A stretch of DNA of 64,000 nt from assembly GCF_002007105.1 (NCBI RefSeq), contig NZ_MVBC01000016.1, positions 1-64,000 of the forward strand, read 5' to 3'. Origin of the DNA: Hymenobacter sp. CRA2. GTDB lineage: Bacteria; Bacteroidota; Bacteroidia; Cytophagales; Hymenobacteraceae. Of the stretch, positions 8,668 through 17,125 are shown in pieces; the stretch's first letter is position 1, and every line of letters starts with the position of its first letter. Made by a program: the position numbers and the translations under genes. Below the pieces are notes generated by a model, which searched no databases, was not told the DNA's origin, and was given only the letters and a program-made list of their open reading frames with translations.

Positions 8668-9765
8668 ATGCAAGAACAAGCCGATTACCTGATAGTGGGC
8701 CACGGCCTGGCCGGCGCCACGCTGGCCTGGGAGCTGCGCCGCCGCGGCCGGAGCGTGCTGGTGCTCGATGCCTACCAGCCCGACTCGGCTACGCGCGTAG
8801 CTGCCGGGCTCATCAACCCGGTGGCCGGTAAGCGCTTTGCCCTGGCCTGGCGCATTGATGAGCTGCTGCCCGCCGCGCGGACTTTTTACCGCGCCCTCGA
8901 AGCCGAATTCGGCCAGCTACTCTTCTTCGAAAAGCCCATTCTGAAGCTATTTAGCTCGGTACGCGAGCAAAACGACATTCTGGCCCGCTCAGCCGGCAAC
9001 CCCTGGGGCGACTACGTGGCCGACCCCGTCCGGCCGCTGCCCGAGGTACCGGGCGTGCAGCAGCCCTTTGGCGGGCTGGAGCTGCGCCGCGGCGGCTGGG
9101 TGGATACCACGGCGGTACTGGAAAACCTGACGCAGGCAGGCCGCGAAAATGGCTGGCTGCGCGCCGAAACTTTTGTGCCGGAGCAGCTTGTTGCCGATGC
9201 AACCGGCGTCAGCTACGGCCCCGGCTTGCGCGTTGGGCGCGTGGTGTTCTGCGAAGGCGCCGCCGTGACGCGCAATCCGTGGTTTAACTGGCTGCCGGTG
9301 ACTCCCAACCAAGGCGAAGTGCTCGACGTGGAAGCGCCGGCGCTGCCCACCAATTACGTGCTCAACCGCGGCGCCTACGTGGTGCCGCTCGGCGACGGGC
9401 GCGTGCGGGTGGGGGCGACGTACCGCTGGCCCCCGTTTGCCACCGAACCCACCGCCGACGCCCGCCAGGAGCTGACCCAGCGCCTGCGCGAGTTGACCAC
9501 GGTGCCGTTCCAGGTAACGGGCCAGCGGGTGGGCGTGCGGCCCGCCGTGCGCGACCGGAAGCCACTGTTGGGCACGCACCCGGCGCATCCGGCGCTGGCC
9601 GTGTTCAACGGGTTGGGCTCGAAAGGCGTGCTGCTGGCCCCGCGGCTGGCGCAGGTACTGGCCGACGCTTTAGAAACCGGCGCGGAAGTGTGGCCGGAAG
9701 TCAATATTATTCGTTATCAGGCGTTGTATATGGCTGCGCCGCCTACGGCCGTAGCACCTGCCTGA
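8668..9765 (+). CDS. FAD-dependent oxidoreductase of the DAO family
   Basis: 365 residues. The N-terminal Rossmann fingerprint GHGLAGATLAWEL (GxGxxG at 11-16) and the following acidic strand end (VLVLDA) bind FAD. The rest matches the D-amino-acid-oxidase-like fold, with a late GxGSKGVLLAPRLA stretch that closes around the flavin. Substrate unknown; relatives include glycine oxidase and the MnmC oxidase domain. I chose the ATG at 8668 over an in-frame TTG at 8659. A TATTTTG box at 8655-8661 is nearly a Bacteroidota -7 element but is very close to the start codon. Confidence 0.82.
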   Translation: MQEQADYLIVGHGLAGATLAWELRRRGRSVLVLDAYQPDSATRVAAGLINPVAGKRFALAWRIDELLPAARTFYRALEAEFGQLLFFEKPILKLFSSVREQNDILARSAGNPWGDYVADPVRPLPEVPGVQQPFGGLELRRGGWVDTTAVLENLTQAGRENGWLRAETFVPEQLVADATGVSYGPGLRVGRVVFCEGAAVTRNPWFNWLPVTPNQGEVLDVEAPALPTNYVLNRGAYVVPLGDGRVRVGATYRWPPFATEPTADARQELTQRLRELTTVPFQVTGQRVGVRPAVRDRKPLLGTHPAHPALAVFNGLGSKGVLLAPRLAQVLADALETGAEVWPEVNIIRYQALYMAAPPTAVAPA

Positions 9766-9798
9766 TCTTCTTCTCATTCTGCCATTTCACGGCTGTTT

Positions 9799-12700
9799 AT
9801 GAAGCACTTGTCCTTACTGTCGCCCCGCCTGCGCTGGGGCGCGCTGAGCTTGCCGGTCCTGGGGCTGGCGCTGCTGGTCCCCGGTGGGCCGGTGCAGGCT
9901 CAAACGGCGCAGGAAAGCTTTGGCCGTACCCGCATTCAGTACAAGACGTTTGAGTGGCAGCTGCTGAGCACGGCCAACTTCAACGTGTACTACTACCAGG
10001 GCGGCGAGGCCATGGCCCGCCGCGCCGCCGAGTACGCCGAGCAGGAGCTGCAGCGCATCACCGCGCTCATCGGGTACTACCCGTACTCGAAGACCACTAT
10101 CATGCTCTACAACTCGGTGGGCGACCTGCGCCAGAGCAACATCGGGCTGAACGACGACAAGTACCAGATGGGCGGCGAAACCTCGCTGCTGCGCATGACC
10201 AAGGTGCAGCTGGCCTTTCAGGGGCAGCAAACCCAGTTCAAGCGCGACCTGAGCTACCAGGTGACCAAGGTGCTGCTCAACGACATGATGTACGGCGGCT
10301 CGCTCAAGGAAGTCATCCAAAGCAGCTACCTGCTACAGCTGCCCGACTGGTTCGTGTCCGGCGCTTCGGCTTACGCGGCCGAGGGGTGGAGCGTGGACAT
10401 GGACGACTACATGCGGGACATGACGCAGAAGATTGAGAAGGACAAAGCCGCTCAGTTCTTCGTGCGCAACCCCGAGCTGGCCGGCCAGAGCATGTGGAAC
10501 TACATTGCGGAGCGCTACGGCTACACCAGCATTCAGAACATCCTGAACCTGACGCGCATCACGCGCGACGTGGAAACCGGCATCAGCTCCTCGCTGAACG
10601 TGCCCTACAAGCAGTTTGTGCGCGACTGGCTGGGCTACTACCGCCAGCTGAACGCCCAGCCCGAAACGGCCTACGCCCTGCCCGACGAGCAACATCAGCT
10701 CATGCGCCGCAACAAGCGCGGCCTGAGCTACAACGAGCCCGTCATCAGCCCCAACGGGCAGCTGCTGGCCTACACCGAAACCGACCGCGGCCACTACCGC
10801 GTCATCGTGTCGAACGTGGACGGCTCGGGCAAGCACTTGGTGTACAGCGGCGGCTACCGTTCGCCCGACCAGGAGGTGGACCGCCGCCTGCCGGTGCTGG
10901 CCTGGCGCAACAACCAGCAGCTGGCCGTGGCCGAAGAAAGCCGCGGACACATGGTGCTGCGGTTGCGCTCGGCCAACGGTGGCGCTTTTGGTATTGTGGC
11001 CCGCTTAAAAGAAGCCCTGCCGTTTGTGGGCGACCGGGGCAGCAGTGTGTTTAATCCGTACTCGCAGGTGCTGAGCATGGGCTACTCGCCCGATGGCAAA
11101 GCCTTAGCCTTTAGCGGCGTGCGCAACGGGCAGGCCGATCTGTACCTGCTGCGTGCCGGCAGCCGGCAGCCCGAGCGGCTCACCAATGACGTGTTCGACG
11201 ACGTGCAGCCGGTGTTCCTGCCCGACGGGCAGTCCCTCGTGTTCAGCTCCAACCGCTGGCTCGACTCGGCCGGCACGGCCCGGGGCTCCTTCAAGGCCGT
11301 CGTCAACAACTACGACCTGTTTCGCTACCGCCTCGACGGCTCGGCGCAGCCCATCGAGCAGCTGGTGGCTACCATCTCCAACGAGTCGCGGCCGCGGGTG
11401 CTGTCGCAGGACGAGATACTGTACCTGAGCGAGGAAAGCGGCGTGCGCAGCGTGCAGCGCTACAACCTGACCACCAAGCAGCACACGCCCGTCACCAGCT
11501 TCTTGAACAACCTCAAGAGCTTCGACTACAACCCGACGACGGGCGCGCTGGGCTTCGTGGCAGCCGACCGCTCGCGCGACTTCGTGTACGCGTATCCCAA
11601 GTACGAGCTGCCGCAGGACCTGAAGCTGAGCAAAACGGCCCGCCAGGAAATTCTGGAGGACCGCTCGGCCGCCGCGGCCCGCCCCAAGCCCAAGCCGCAG
11701 CCGGCCCCGGTGCCAAACAACAGCGACGCGAACATTCAGCAGGCAGCGCCCCCGCGCAACCAGGGCGTGGACGTGAGCGACTACCAGTTTGAGGAGGATG
11801 CGCCCAAGTCGCGCCAGCGCCGCCCCGCCACCGTGGTGAAGAAACCCACCACGGCGCCGGCTCTGGGCGTGACCGGCCCCGTGCGCTACGACACGCGCTT
11901 CAGCCTCGACAACGTGGTGTCGACCATCTACACCGATCCGCTGCTGGGCTTTGGCTTTATCGGGCAGGCCAGCATGTCGGACTTGTTTGAGGACCACCGC
12001 ATTCGGGCGGGCATCTTCGCGCTGACGGACCTGCGCACCAGCAGCATGTTTGCGGAGTACACCAACCTGAAGCACCGCTACGACTGGAGCATCGGCTTCC
12101 AGAAGCAGAGCTACTACGTGAGCAACGAGTCCATTGCCAACATCTACATGGGCCGCTACGAGGTGACGCCGGGCATTTCCTACCCGCTCTCGCACAACGT
12201 GAGCGTGCGGGCCAACCTGCGCTACGTCAACACCACGTACTCGAACCTGGACGATATCGGCCTCTCCGACCGCCGCGACAATTTCCTGGGCGGCAGCGGT
12301 GAGCTGGTGTTCGACAACTCCATTGCCACAGGAGTAAACATGCTGGAAGGCACCCGCATGAAGGTGGGCGTGATGAAGCTGAAGGAGCTGGACAACCCCG
12401 ACGGTGACTTTGGCAAGGTGTACGTGGACCTGCGCCACTACCAGAAGGTGCACCGGCAGATCATTTGGGCCAACCGCGCCAGCTACGGGCAGTTCTTCGG
12501 CAACTCGCCCAAGGTGTTCCGGGTAGGCGGCATGGACAACTGGCTGAACTCGCGCACCGACGACGGCCGCGAAGTGGTGCCGCAAACCGGCGCCTCACCC
12601 GCCGACTTCTTCTACCAGCAGTTTGTGACCAATCTGCGCGGCTTCAACTACAACTCCCGCTCGGGTCCCAAGTTCGTGCTCTTCAACTCGGAGTTGCGCG

Positions 12701-13032
12701 TGCCGATAGTCCAATACCTGTCGCGCAAGCCTATTTACTCGGGCTTCTTCCGCAATCTGCAACTGACCGGCTTCGCCGATGCTGGCACGGCCTACAAGGG
12801 CGCTAACCCCTTCAACTTCAACAACTCGGTTAACACGGTGGATTACGCCGGCAACGGCAACTCCTTCTCGGGCACGGTGACCAACTTCCAGAACCCCTTC
12901 CTGATTGGCTACGGCGCGGGCATGCGCACCACGCTGCTGGGTTTCTACGGCAAGCTGGACGTGGCCTGGGGCCGCGAAAACGGGCAGGAGAAAGGACCGA
13001 AGTTCTACCTCTCGCTCGGCTACGACTTCTAA
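9799..13032 (+). CDS. secreted TolB-like beta-propeller protein with C-terminal Omp85-like barrel
   Basis: 1077 residues. A signal peptide ends near residue 34 (PVQAQ). Residues about 45-280 resemble a peptidase-MA-like helical region (NFNVYYYQGGEAMARRAAEYAEQEL) but no HExxH zinc motif is seen. Residues about 300-600 hold WD40-like/PD40 blades (EPVISPNGQLLAYTETDRG, MGYSPDGKALAFSGVRNGQADLYLL, PVFLPDGQSLVFSSNRW). After a Pro/Lys-rich linker (about 630-690) the C-terminal 380 residues have the alternating strands and terminal aromatic residue of a surface-antigen barrel (ending LSLGYDF). It is probably anchored in the outer membrane; its function is unknown. An intrinsic terminator follows at 13056-13087. 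Confidence 0.72.
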   Translation: MKHLSLLSPRLRWGALSLPVLGLALLVPGGPVQAQTAQESFGRTRIQYKTFEWQLLSTANFNVYYYQGGEAMARRAAEYAEQELQRITALIGYYPYSKTTIMLYNSVGDLRQSNIGLNDDKYQMGGETSLLRMTKVQLAFQGQQTQFKRDLSYQVTKVLLNDMMYGGSLKEVIQSSYLLQLPDWFVSGASAYAAEGWSVDMDDYMRDMTQKIEKDKAAQFFVRNPELAGQSMWNYIAERYGYTSIQNILNLTRITRDVETGISSSLNVPYKQFVRDWLGYYRQLNAQPETAYALPDEQHQLMRRNKRGLSYNEPVISPNGQLLAYTETDRGHYRVIVSNVDGSGKHLVYSGGYRSPDQEVDRRLPVLAWRNNQQLAVAEESRGHMVLRLRSANGGAFGIVARLKEALPFVGDRGSSVFNPYSQVLSMGYSPDGKALAFSGVRNGQADLYLLRAGSRQPERLTNDVFDDVQPVFLPDGQSLVFSSNRWLDSAGTARGSFKAVVNNYDLFRYRLDGSAQPIEQLVATISNESRPRVLSQDEILYLSEESGVRSVQRYNLTTKQHTPVTSFLNNLKSFDYNPTTGALGFVAADRSRDFVYAYPKYELPQDLKLSKTARQEILEDRSAAAARPKPKPQPAPVPNNSDANIQQAAPPRNQGVDVSDYQFEEDAPKSRQRRPATVVKKPTTAPALGVTGPVRYDTRFSLDNVVSTIYTDPLLGFGFIGQASMSDLFEDHRIRAGIFALTDLRTSSMFAEYTNLKHRYDWSIGFQKQSYYVSNESIANIYMGRYEVTPGISYPLSHNVSVRANLRYVNTTYSNLDDIGLSDRRDNFLGGSGELVFDNSIATGVNMLEGTRMKVGVMKLKELDNPDGDFGKVYVDLRHYQKVHRQIIWANRASYGQFFGNSPKVFRVGGMDNWLNSRTDDGREVVPQTGASPADFFYQQFVTNLRGFNYNSRSGPKFVLFNSELRVPIVQYLSRKPIYSGFFRNLQLTGFADAGTAYKGANPFNFNNSVNTVDYAGNGNSFSGTVTNFQNPFLIGYGAGMRTTLLGFYGKLDVAWGRENGQEKGPKFYLSLGYDF

Positions 13033-13055
13033 GCTGCTTCGCCGTGCTTATCATA

Positions 13056-13087
13056 CAAAACGCCCTGCCCATCGGCAGGGCGTTTTG
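13056..13087 (+). terminator. intrinsic terminator after the propeller/barrel gene
   Basis: A perfect 14-bp stem pairs 13056-13069 with 13074-13087 around a 4-nt loop. The right arm ends in CGTTTTG, giving a short U-tract. The element starts 24 nt past the stop codon at 13032. Confidence 0.85.
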
Positions 13088-13159
13088 CGTTTATGACTTG
13101 GCGGCGGCACAAGATGCCGTTCCGCTGTTTCTTTGTGGAATCACTTTCCCTCGCTCGCT

Positions 13160-14707
13160 ATGAAAAAACACCTACTGCTATTCCTGTTGCTACTCAGCAT
13201 CGTGCCCGCCTGGGCGCAGTACCAGACCCCCGGCACCGGCCGGCGCTTCACCCTGGCCCAGCTCAGCACCGCGGCCGGTGCCGGCTACGTGGCCCAGGCT
13301 GGCACTGAATGGCGCATCAACGACACCATTCGTCTCTCGCCGACGGATACGCTCAGCATCACCACCAACGAAACCATCCGGCTGGCGGCGCTGGCGTTGG
13401 TATACATTGATGGCACGCTACTGATCAACCCGCCGGACTCGGTGAAGCTGACGGCGCAAAACCCGGCCATGCCTTGGCACAGCCTCGCGTTTTCGAGCAC
13501 CAGCGGAGCCTCGCGCCTGCGCCGCACGGTGATTGAATATAGCGCCGGGGTGCGGGCCAACGGGGCCAATATTCAGCTGCTAGGTTGCGTGCTGCGGCGC
13601 AATGTGGCCACGCTGACCACGCCCTCGGGTACGCGTTCGATCAGCAACGGGGCCCTGAGCTTGTCGGGCAACCGGGCGCTGGTGCAGGGCTGCCGCTTCG
13701 TGGCTAATGCCCGCTCGGGTATTATTTCGCCGGCCAACATTGCCACGTCGCCCATCATTCAGGACTGCCAGTTTCTGCTCAACAACACCGACAACGGTAA
13801 CTACCCGCAGATCAACCTTGGTCCCGGCGACCCGGCGCAGCCCATTCAGGTGGAGCGTTGCCTGATTGTGGGCAGCCTGGCGACGAACATGGCCGGCGGC
13901 ATTGGCTTGTCGAACCTGCTGGGCGGCTCCTCGGTGACGCAGGCGGTGGTGCGGCGCAACATCATCCGCAACAACCGCTACGGACTGACGGTAACGGCCA
14001 CCAACTACAACGCCTACATCACCCAGAACCTCATCGAGAACAACAACACCAACCCCAACACCCAAACCGGCGGCAGCGGGCTGAACTTCACCGGCACCCA
14101 GTCGCAAACCGGCGTGGTGTCGCGCAACATCATCCGCGGCAATCAGTGGGGCGTGACCGTCCTGAAATCGAGTACCACGGCCGCGGGCGGGCCGCGCATC
14201 AGCTTCGGTAACTTGGCCAGCGCCGATACCACCGACCGCGGTTTCAACGTGCTGGCCGGCAACGGCAACAGCGGTGCGGTCTACGATCTGTTCAACAACA
14301 ACGTCACCACCGACACCATCCGGGCCGAAAACAACTGGTGGGGCACCGCCGTGCAGGCCGATATCGAGGCCCACATCATGCACAAGACCGACAACGCCAC
14401 GTACGGCTTCGTGGATTACCAGCCCTTCCGCACCCTGGGCCCACTGGCGACCCGCTCCGCGAAGCCACTGGCCCTGGAAGTATACCCCAACCCCGCCCGT
14501 GAGGCCGTGACGCTGCAAGCCCCGGCCGCCGGCCGCGTGGCCGTGACGCTGCTGGACGCCGCCGGCCGCGTGGTGCGCCAGCAAACCCTGATGGCTACTG
14601 CCGATGGGCGCGTAGCACTGAAGCTGAGCGGCTTAGGCAAAGGCTTGTACCTGTACCGTGCTACCCAAGGGGAGCGTACCGCCAGCGGGCGTCTGCTGGT
14701 CGAGTAA
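13160..14707 (+). CDS. T9SS-sorted right-handed parallel beta-helix protein
   Basis: 515 residues. MKKHLLLFLLLLSIVPAWAQ is a clean signal peptide and fixes the start. The body (about 90-400) has repeating short strands with Asn/Gly/Ile turns (NIIRNNRYGLTVTATNYNAYITQNLIENN), as in parallel beta-helix (pectate-lyase-like) proteins, with no catalytic triad recognised. The last 75 residues are a T9SS CTD: ALEVYPNPAREAVTLQ, then VTLLDAAGRVVRQQTL, then GLYLYRATQ. It should therefore be exported by T9SS and cleaved by PorU. It may bind or act on polysaccharide, but that is inference. It stands alone between two terminators. Confidence 0.85.
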   Translation: MKKHLLLFLLLLSIVPAWAQYQTPGTGRRFTLAQLSTAAGAGYVAQAGTEWRINDTIRLSPTDTLSITTNETIRLAALALVYIDGTLLINPPDSVKLTAQNPAMPWHSLAFSSTSGASRLRRTVIEYSAGVRANGANIQLLGCVLRRNVATLTTPSGTRSISNGALSLSGNRALVQGCRFVANARSGIISPANIATSPIIQDCQFLLNNTDNGNYPQINLGPGDPAQPIQVERCLIVGSLATNMAGGIGLSNLLGGSSVTQAVVRRNIIRNNRYGLTVTATNYNAYITQNLIENNNTNPNTQTGGSGLNFTGTQSQTGVVSRNIIRGNQWGVTVLKSSTTAAGGPRISFGNLASADTTDRGFNVLAGNGNSGAVYDLFNNNVTTDTIRAENNWWGTAVQADIEAHIMHKTDNATYGFVDYQPFRTLGPLATRSAKPLALEVYPNPAREAVTLQAPAAGRVAVTLLDAAGRVVRQQTLMATADGRVALKLSGLGKGLYLYRATQGERTASGRLLVE

Positions 14708-14734
14708 GGCGGCTGCGGCAGTAACATCTTTAGG

Positions 14735-14770
14735 CGAGCCGGCTCCTTCAGGGGGCCGGCTCGCGGCTTT
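14735..14770 (+). terminator. intrinsic terminator after the beta-helix gene
   Basis: CGAGCCGGC (14735-14743) pairs perfectly with GCCGGCTCG (14755-14763), followed by CGGCTTTTA as a short U-tract. It starts 27 nt after the stop and separates this gene from the ccm cluster. Confidence 0.8.
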
Positions 14771-14829
14771 TACGCGCGGCATGCCTCACATATTCAAGGG
14801 GCCACACCCCCTTTCCGGCTATTGGGTTG

Positions 14830-14837
14830 TATCTTTG
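14830..14837 (+). promoter_or_regulatory. Bacteroidota-type -7 box (TATCTTTG) before ccmB
   Basis: TATCTTTG matches the TAnnTTTG consensus used by the Bacteroidota housekeeping sigma factor. Transcription would start a few bases downstream, about 20 nt before the GTG chosen for ccmB. No good TTG -33 box is seen at the expected spacing. Confidence 0.55.
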
Positions 14838-14863
14838 CAGTCCCGCAACCCACCCGACTGGCC

Positions 14864-15526
14864 GTGCAGCTGTTACGCGAGATTTGGTACCTGATGCAGA
14901 AGGACTTCCGCCTGGAATGGCGGCAGCGCTCCGCCCTCAACGGCATGCTGTTGTACGTGGGGAGCACCGTCTACGTCTGCTACCTGAGCTTCGTGCGCGG
15001 GGGGCAATTGCCGGCGCCGGCCTGGAATGCTTTGTTGTGGATTATTTTGTTGTTCACGGCTATTAACGCCGTGGCCAAGAGTTTCCTGCAGGAAAGCCGG
15101 GGCCGCTTGCTCTATTACTACACCCTGGCGCGGCCCGAGGCCGTGATTCTGGCCAAGATTGCCTACAACACCCTGCTGCTGCTGGGCCTGGGGCTGGCCG
15201 CTTTCGGGGCGTACGCGGTGGTGCTCGGCAACCCGGTGCAGGACCTGCCGCGCTTCACGCTGGTGGTGGCGCTGGGCGCCGTAGGCTTCGCCACCGCCCT
15301 GACGATGATTTCCGGCATTGCTGCCAAAGCCGCCAACAGCAACACGCTGATGCCGGTGCTGGGTTTCCCGGTGGTCATCCCCATTCTGCTGCAACTCATC
15401 AAAGCCGCCAAAAACGCCCTGGATGGCCTCGATGCCTCCCCGCAACCGCTGTACATGCTGCTCGGGCTGAGCCTGCTGGTGGTAGCGGTGTCGTACCTGC
15501 TCTACCCTTTCCTGTGGCGAACCTGA
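14864..15526 (+). CDS. ccmB: heme exporter membrane subunit CcmB
   Basis: 220 residues from GTG (VQLLREIWYLMQKDFRLEWRQRSALNG). The charged N-terminal segment and six hydrophobic segments match CcmB, the permease that forms the CcmABCD complex with the CcmA ATPase during cytochrome c maturation. It opens a same-strand run ccmB-C-D-E-F. CcmA is not encoded here, so the ATPase must lie elsewhere if the system works. The GTG is preferred because the -7 box at 14830-14837 leaves a normal short leader and because family members begin QLLREIWYL; an ATG at 14894 (MQKDFRLEW) is the alternative. Confidence 0.88.
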   Translation: MQLLREIWYLMQKDFRLEWRQRSALNGMLLYVGSTVYVCYLSFVRGGQLPAPAWNALLWIILLFTAINAVAKSFLQESRGRLLYYYTLARPEAVILAKIAYNTLLLLGLGLAAFGAYAVVLGNPVQDLPRFTLVVALGAVGFATALTMISGIAAKAANSNTLMPVLGFPVVIPILLQLIKAAKNALDGLDASPQPLYMLLGLSLLVVAVSYLLYPFLWRT

Positions 15527-15608
15527 CTGGAGAGAGTTCAGGGCCGAAGGCTGAGTAGCTAGCTCCCGGCGTTCTGCAACTGGTTTCAGTTCTAACTTCT
15601 AACGTCTC
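15527..15608 (+). repeat. ccmB-ccmC spacer with pyrimidine-word arm
   Basis: This spacer starts with GAGAGAGTTCAGG and ends, directly before the ccmC ATG, with pyrimidine-rich words (TTCTAACTTCTAACGTCTC). Pairing of the two ends is only partial, so I treat it as a weak or decayed member of the purine/pyrimidine stem-loops described for 17061, 26445, 34025 and 62919. Confidence 0.35.
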
Positions 15609-16280
15609 ATGTCTAAAAACTGGTGGAAAGTGCTGACGGTGGTGCTGCTGGTGTACACCGTGGTGATGGGCCTGCTGGGCCAGGCGCCGCGGCTGGCCAT
15701 CCTCAACGAAACCATCCGCAACCTCTACTTCCACGTGCCGATGTGGTTCGGCATGACCATTATTCTGTTTGCCTCGGTGGTGTACTCGGTGCGCTACCTG
15801 CGCAAGCCCTCCGACCGGCTCGACGTACTGGCCCACCAAACGGCCCAAACCGGCGTCATCATGGCGGTACTCGGGCTGGCTACGGGCAGCATCTGGGCCC
15901 GCTTTACCTGGGGCACGTGGTGGACGGCCGATCCGCGCCTGAACGGCGCCGCCGTGGCCGTGCTCATCTACGGCGCTTACCTGGTGCTGCGCTCCTCCAT
16001 CACCGATGAGCAGCAGCGCGCCCGCATTTCGGCCGTCTACAACATCTTCGCCTTCTGCGCCGCCATTCCGCTGCTGTTCATCCTGCCGCGCCTGACGGAC
16101 TCCTTGCACCCCGGTGCCGGCGGCAACCCCGGCTTCAGCAAGTACGACCTCGACAACAACATGCGCTTGGTGTTCTACCCGGCCGTCATCGGCTGGACGC
16201 TGCTCGGAGTGTGGATTACCAACGTGTCGGCGCGCCTGACCTTCGTCAAACACAAGCTGTATGAAAAGCAACTGGCTTAA
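15609..16280 (+). CDS. ccmC: heme handling protein CcmC
   Basis: 223 residues with six hydrophobic segments and the tryptophan-rich WWD-type loop (FTWGTWWTADPRLNGAA, about residues 99-115) that holds heme in CcmC/CcmF/CcsA proteins. Conserved His residues sit in NLYFHVPMW and in LAHQTAQTG, as expected for axial ligands. CcmC loads heme onto CcmE at the outer face of the inner membrane. The last 20 nt overlap ccmD in another frame, pointing to translational coupling. Confidence 0.9.
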   Translation: MSKNWWKVLTVVLLVYTVVMGLLGQAPRLAILNETIRNLYFHVPMWFGMTIILFASVVYSVRYLRKPSDRLDVLAHQTAQTGVIMAVLGLATGSIWARFTWGTWWTADPRLNGAAVAVLIYGAYLVLRSSITDEQQRARISAVYNIFAFCAAIPLLFILPRLTDSLHPGAGGNPGFSKYDLDNNMRLVFYPAVIGWTLLGVWITNVSARLTFVKHKLYEKQLA

Positions 16281-16512
16281 CTGCCTCTCGCGCCGCGCCC
16301 TGCTGGCGCTGGCCGCCGTGCTGCTGCCGATGCTGTCGGCCGTAGCGCAGCAAACCGCTGCCGCCGGCCCCGAAATGGCCGACCAACTGCGCCAAGACGG
16401 CAAAATCTACGTGGTCGTAGCCGTCATCGTGGTCATCCTCGTCGGCGTGCTGGGCTACCTGATCAGCATCGACCGGAAAGTGAGCCGCCTGGAGCGGGAA
16501 CTGCGCGACTAA
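16261..16512 (+). CDS. ccmD: CcmD-family small membrane protein
   Basis: 83 residues. An N-terminal hydrophobic segment (possibly a signal, ending near VAQQ) is followed by one strong transmembrane helix (VVVAVIVVILVGVLGYLIS) and a charged tail (DRKVSRLERELRD), the layout of CcmD. CcmD helps release heme-loaded CcmE from CcmABC. It is longer at the N-terminus than classical CcmD. The call relies on position between ccmC (20-nt overlap) and ccmE as much as on sequence. Confidence 0.78.
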   Translation: MKSNWLNCLSRRALLALAAVLLPMLSAVAQQTAAAGPEMADQLRQDGKIYVVVAVIVVILVGVLGYLISIDRKVSRLERELRD

Positions 16513-16621
16513 CAAAAATCATTTCGAAGCGGCGGATTTTTTCCGCCCTTTGCGGTTGTTTCAATGGGCTGACTGCCGAGCGGTCGGTCCAATTTTACCG
16601 GCTGCTGTTGCCTTAAGCACC

Positions 16622-17050
16622 ATGAAAAAAACACATTTGCTCGCCCTCGTCGTCATTGCCATTGCCATCGGCATCGTGGTGGCCACCGCCGGCGACGCGT
16701 CCGTGTACGTCTCGTTCAAAGAAGCCAAGGAGCTGGCCGCCGACGGCGACCTGCGCAAGGTGCACGTGGTGGGCCGTCTGCCGCACGACGGGCAGAAAAA
16801 CATCATCGGGATGCAGTACAACCCGACGCTGGACCCCAACTATTTCACCTTTATGCTGGTTGACACCAACAAGGTGCAGCAGCAGGTGGTGTACTTCAAC
16901 CCCAAGCCTCAGGATTTCGACAAATCCGAGCAGGTGGTGATTACCGGCAACATGCGCAACGACGTGTTTGTGGCCGATAAAATCCTGCTGAAGTGCCCGT
17001 CGAAGTACGTGGAGAAAGACGTGAAAGGCGCCACGGCGTCCATCAACTAA
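16622..17050 (+). CDS. ccmE: cytochrome c maturation protein CcmE, cysteine (CxxxY) variant
   Basis: 142 residues. One N-terminal membrane anchor (about 5-22) is followed by the OB-fold beta domain (VYVSFKEAKELAADGDLRKVHVVGRL, VVITGNMRNDVFVADKILLKCPSKY). CcmE carries heme covalently from CcmC to the CcmF step. In most bacteria the heme-binding residue is His in an HxxxY motif; here the same position is Cys125 with Tyr129 (CPSKY). A CxxxY type is known from Desulfovibrio and archaea. The start MKKTHLLAL was chosen because the upstream in-frame codons are not family-like. The gene sits in line between ccmD and ccmF. Confidence 0.88.
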   Translation: MKKTHLLALVVIAIAIGIVVATAGDASVYVSFKEAKELAADGDLRKVHVVGRLPHDGQKNIIGMQYNPTLDPNYFTFMLVDTNKVQQQVVYFNPKPQDFDKSEQVVITGNMRNDVFVADKILLKCPSKYVEKDVKGATASIN

Positions 17051-17060
17051 CAACCATACC

Positions 17061-17109
17061 AATGAGCAACGACCGGAGCAGCTGCGTGCGGCTCGTGTCG
17101 TTGCTCATT
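17061..17109 (+). repeat. stem-loop element before ccmF (12-bp perfect arms)
   Basis: AATGAGCAACGA at 17061-17072 pairs perfectly with TCGTTGCTCATT at 17098-17109 across a 25-nt loop. A second hairpin, TGCTCA (17102-17107) with TGAGCA (17116-17121), overlaps the right arm and could form instead of the first. The element fills the ccmE-ccmF gap and ends 16 nt before the ccmF ATG. Confidence 0.8.
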
Positions 17110-17125
17110 GTTCATTGAGCAGAGC

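Noticed and set aside
11104-12585. 493-codon frame antisense to the propeller/barrel gene
   Set aside because: His/Val/Ala-rich shadow frame without features.
15527-15608. Full member of the purine/pyrimidine stem-loop family before ccmC
   Set aside because: Only the right arm fits; pairing with the left end is too poor to count as a full element, so it is listed as weak.
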